DNA from: Dolomitihabitans soli
GTDB lineage: Bacteria; Actinomycetota; Actinomycetes; Streptosporangiales; Streptosporangiaceae
DNA length: 64,000 nucleotides
Direction of reading: 5' to 3'
NCBI RefSeq assembly: GCF_022213955.1
Contig: NZ_JAKNTW010000005.1
Span: 517,858-581,857 of the forward strand
Shown here: positions 63,769 to 64,000 of the stretch, in pieces
Layout: every line of letters begins with the position of its first letter
Position numbering within the stretch: the stretch's first letter is position 1
Notes under the pieces: generated by a model
Seen by the model: only the letters and a program-made list of their open reading frames with translations
Told to the model about the DNA's origin: nothing
Database searches by the model: none
Made by a program: the position numbers and the translations under genes

Positions 63769-64000
63769 TTATTCCGGCAGTCCCACATAGGGACCGAAGC
63801 AAGTGCTGAAGTCGGGATAGCAGGAGAAGTATTCGAGGCCCTCGTAGGGGTTTCCGGTGGTCATCCAGACATTGACCTTGGTGGCCCCGCCGGCGACGTC
63901 CGCGTTGACGGCAAGGGTCGCGGGCCCGGATTCGTCGCACCAGGTGCTGGAACTCTGCCAGTCCAGCCGCCGCCCGGTGCTGGCTAACCGGGTATCCGCG
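63769..64000 (-). CDS. C-terminal part of a probable secreted protein, cut by window edge
   Basis: Minus-strand frame entering at the right edge and ending TAA 63771-63769, at least 76 residues. Sequence: RRLDWQSSSTWCDESGPATL, then VNVWMTTGNPYEGLEYFSCY and FSTCFGPYVGLPE. Three cysteines and Ser/Thr/Gly-rich composition suggest an exported protein with disulfides, but the start and any signal lie outside. No family recognised. Confidence 0.6.
   Translation of the reverse strand, partial: ADTRLASTGRRLDWQSSSTWCDESGPATLAVNADVAGGATKVNVWMTTGNPYEGLEYFSCYPDFSTCFGPYVGLPE

Overview
The window is high-GC actinobacterial DNA. Many genes start with GTG, several starts sit 6-7 nt after a TANNNT -10 element (leaderless mRNAs), and ATGA/GTGA stop-start overlaps are common. 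The gene content (LanKC lanthipeptide cluster, XRE/DUF5753 regulator with small partners, ClpP pair, CebR box, ROK regulators) suggests a filamentous actinomycete; Streptosporangiales or a relative is my guess, not a proof. No rRNA, tRNA, CRISPR array, integrase or intact IS element was seen.

Layout. 1-2.2 kb: a Vat/CatB-type acetyltransferase and an erythromycin-esterase homologue, a possible streptogramin/macrolide resistance pair. 2.4-3.7 kb: two translationally coupled clpP genes. 3.8-5.4 kb: an XRE/DUF5753 regulator with two small partner genes and a recurring CAATTGC element. 5.4-7.3 kb: acyl-CoA-linked phosphotransferase and crotonase. 7.5-11.4 kb: a frameshifted secreted inhibitor-like gene, a membrane Ser/Thr kinase and an FAD-linked oxidase. 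11.7-19.6 kb: M6 secreted protease, lipid kinase, exported cholesterol oxidase under a clear promoter/operator, acyl-CoA dehydrogenase, HIT protein. 19.8-26.4 kb: a LytS/LytTR two-component pair followed by two DUF485-sodium:solute symporter pairs, probably for carboxylate uptake. 26.4-33.1 kb: WS/DGAT, sulfite oxidase-like enzyme, PolX, a coiled-coil protein and an aldo-keto reductase.

The most notable region is 33.3-45.4 kb, a compact class III lanthipeptide locus of the SapB/Ram type: sensor kinase, LanKC synthetase, two 43-residue precursor genes identical at the DNA level, a two-subunit ABC exporter with one degenerate ATP site, a prolyl oligopeptidase, a NarL-type response regulator, and a secreted tripeptidyl-aminopeptidase-like hydrolase. 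In the precursor, cleavage after Pro12 leaves exactly nine residues (three tripeptides) before the first ring serine. This fits a two-step leader removal by the two peptidases.

45.6-64 kb: methyltransferase, ankyrin/DUF6461 protein, M14 carboxypeptidase, amidohydrolase with a ten-codon leaderless upstream ORF, GCS2-type ligase, CbiX-like protein, a ROK repressor - ROK kinase - manA operon, methionine aminopeptidase, alcohol dehydrogenase, a CebR-boxed secreted GH3 glucosidase with FnIII and CBM2, an Imm26-like remnant, and a gene cut by the right edge.
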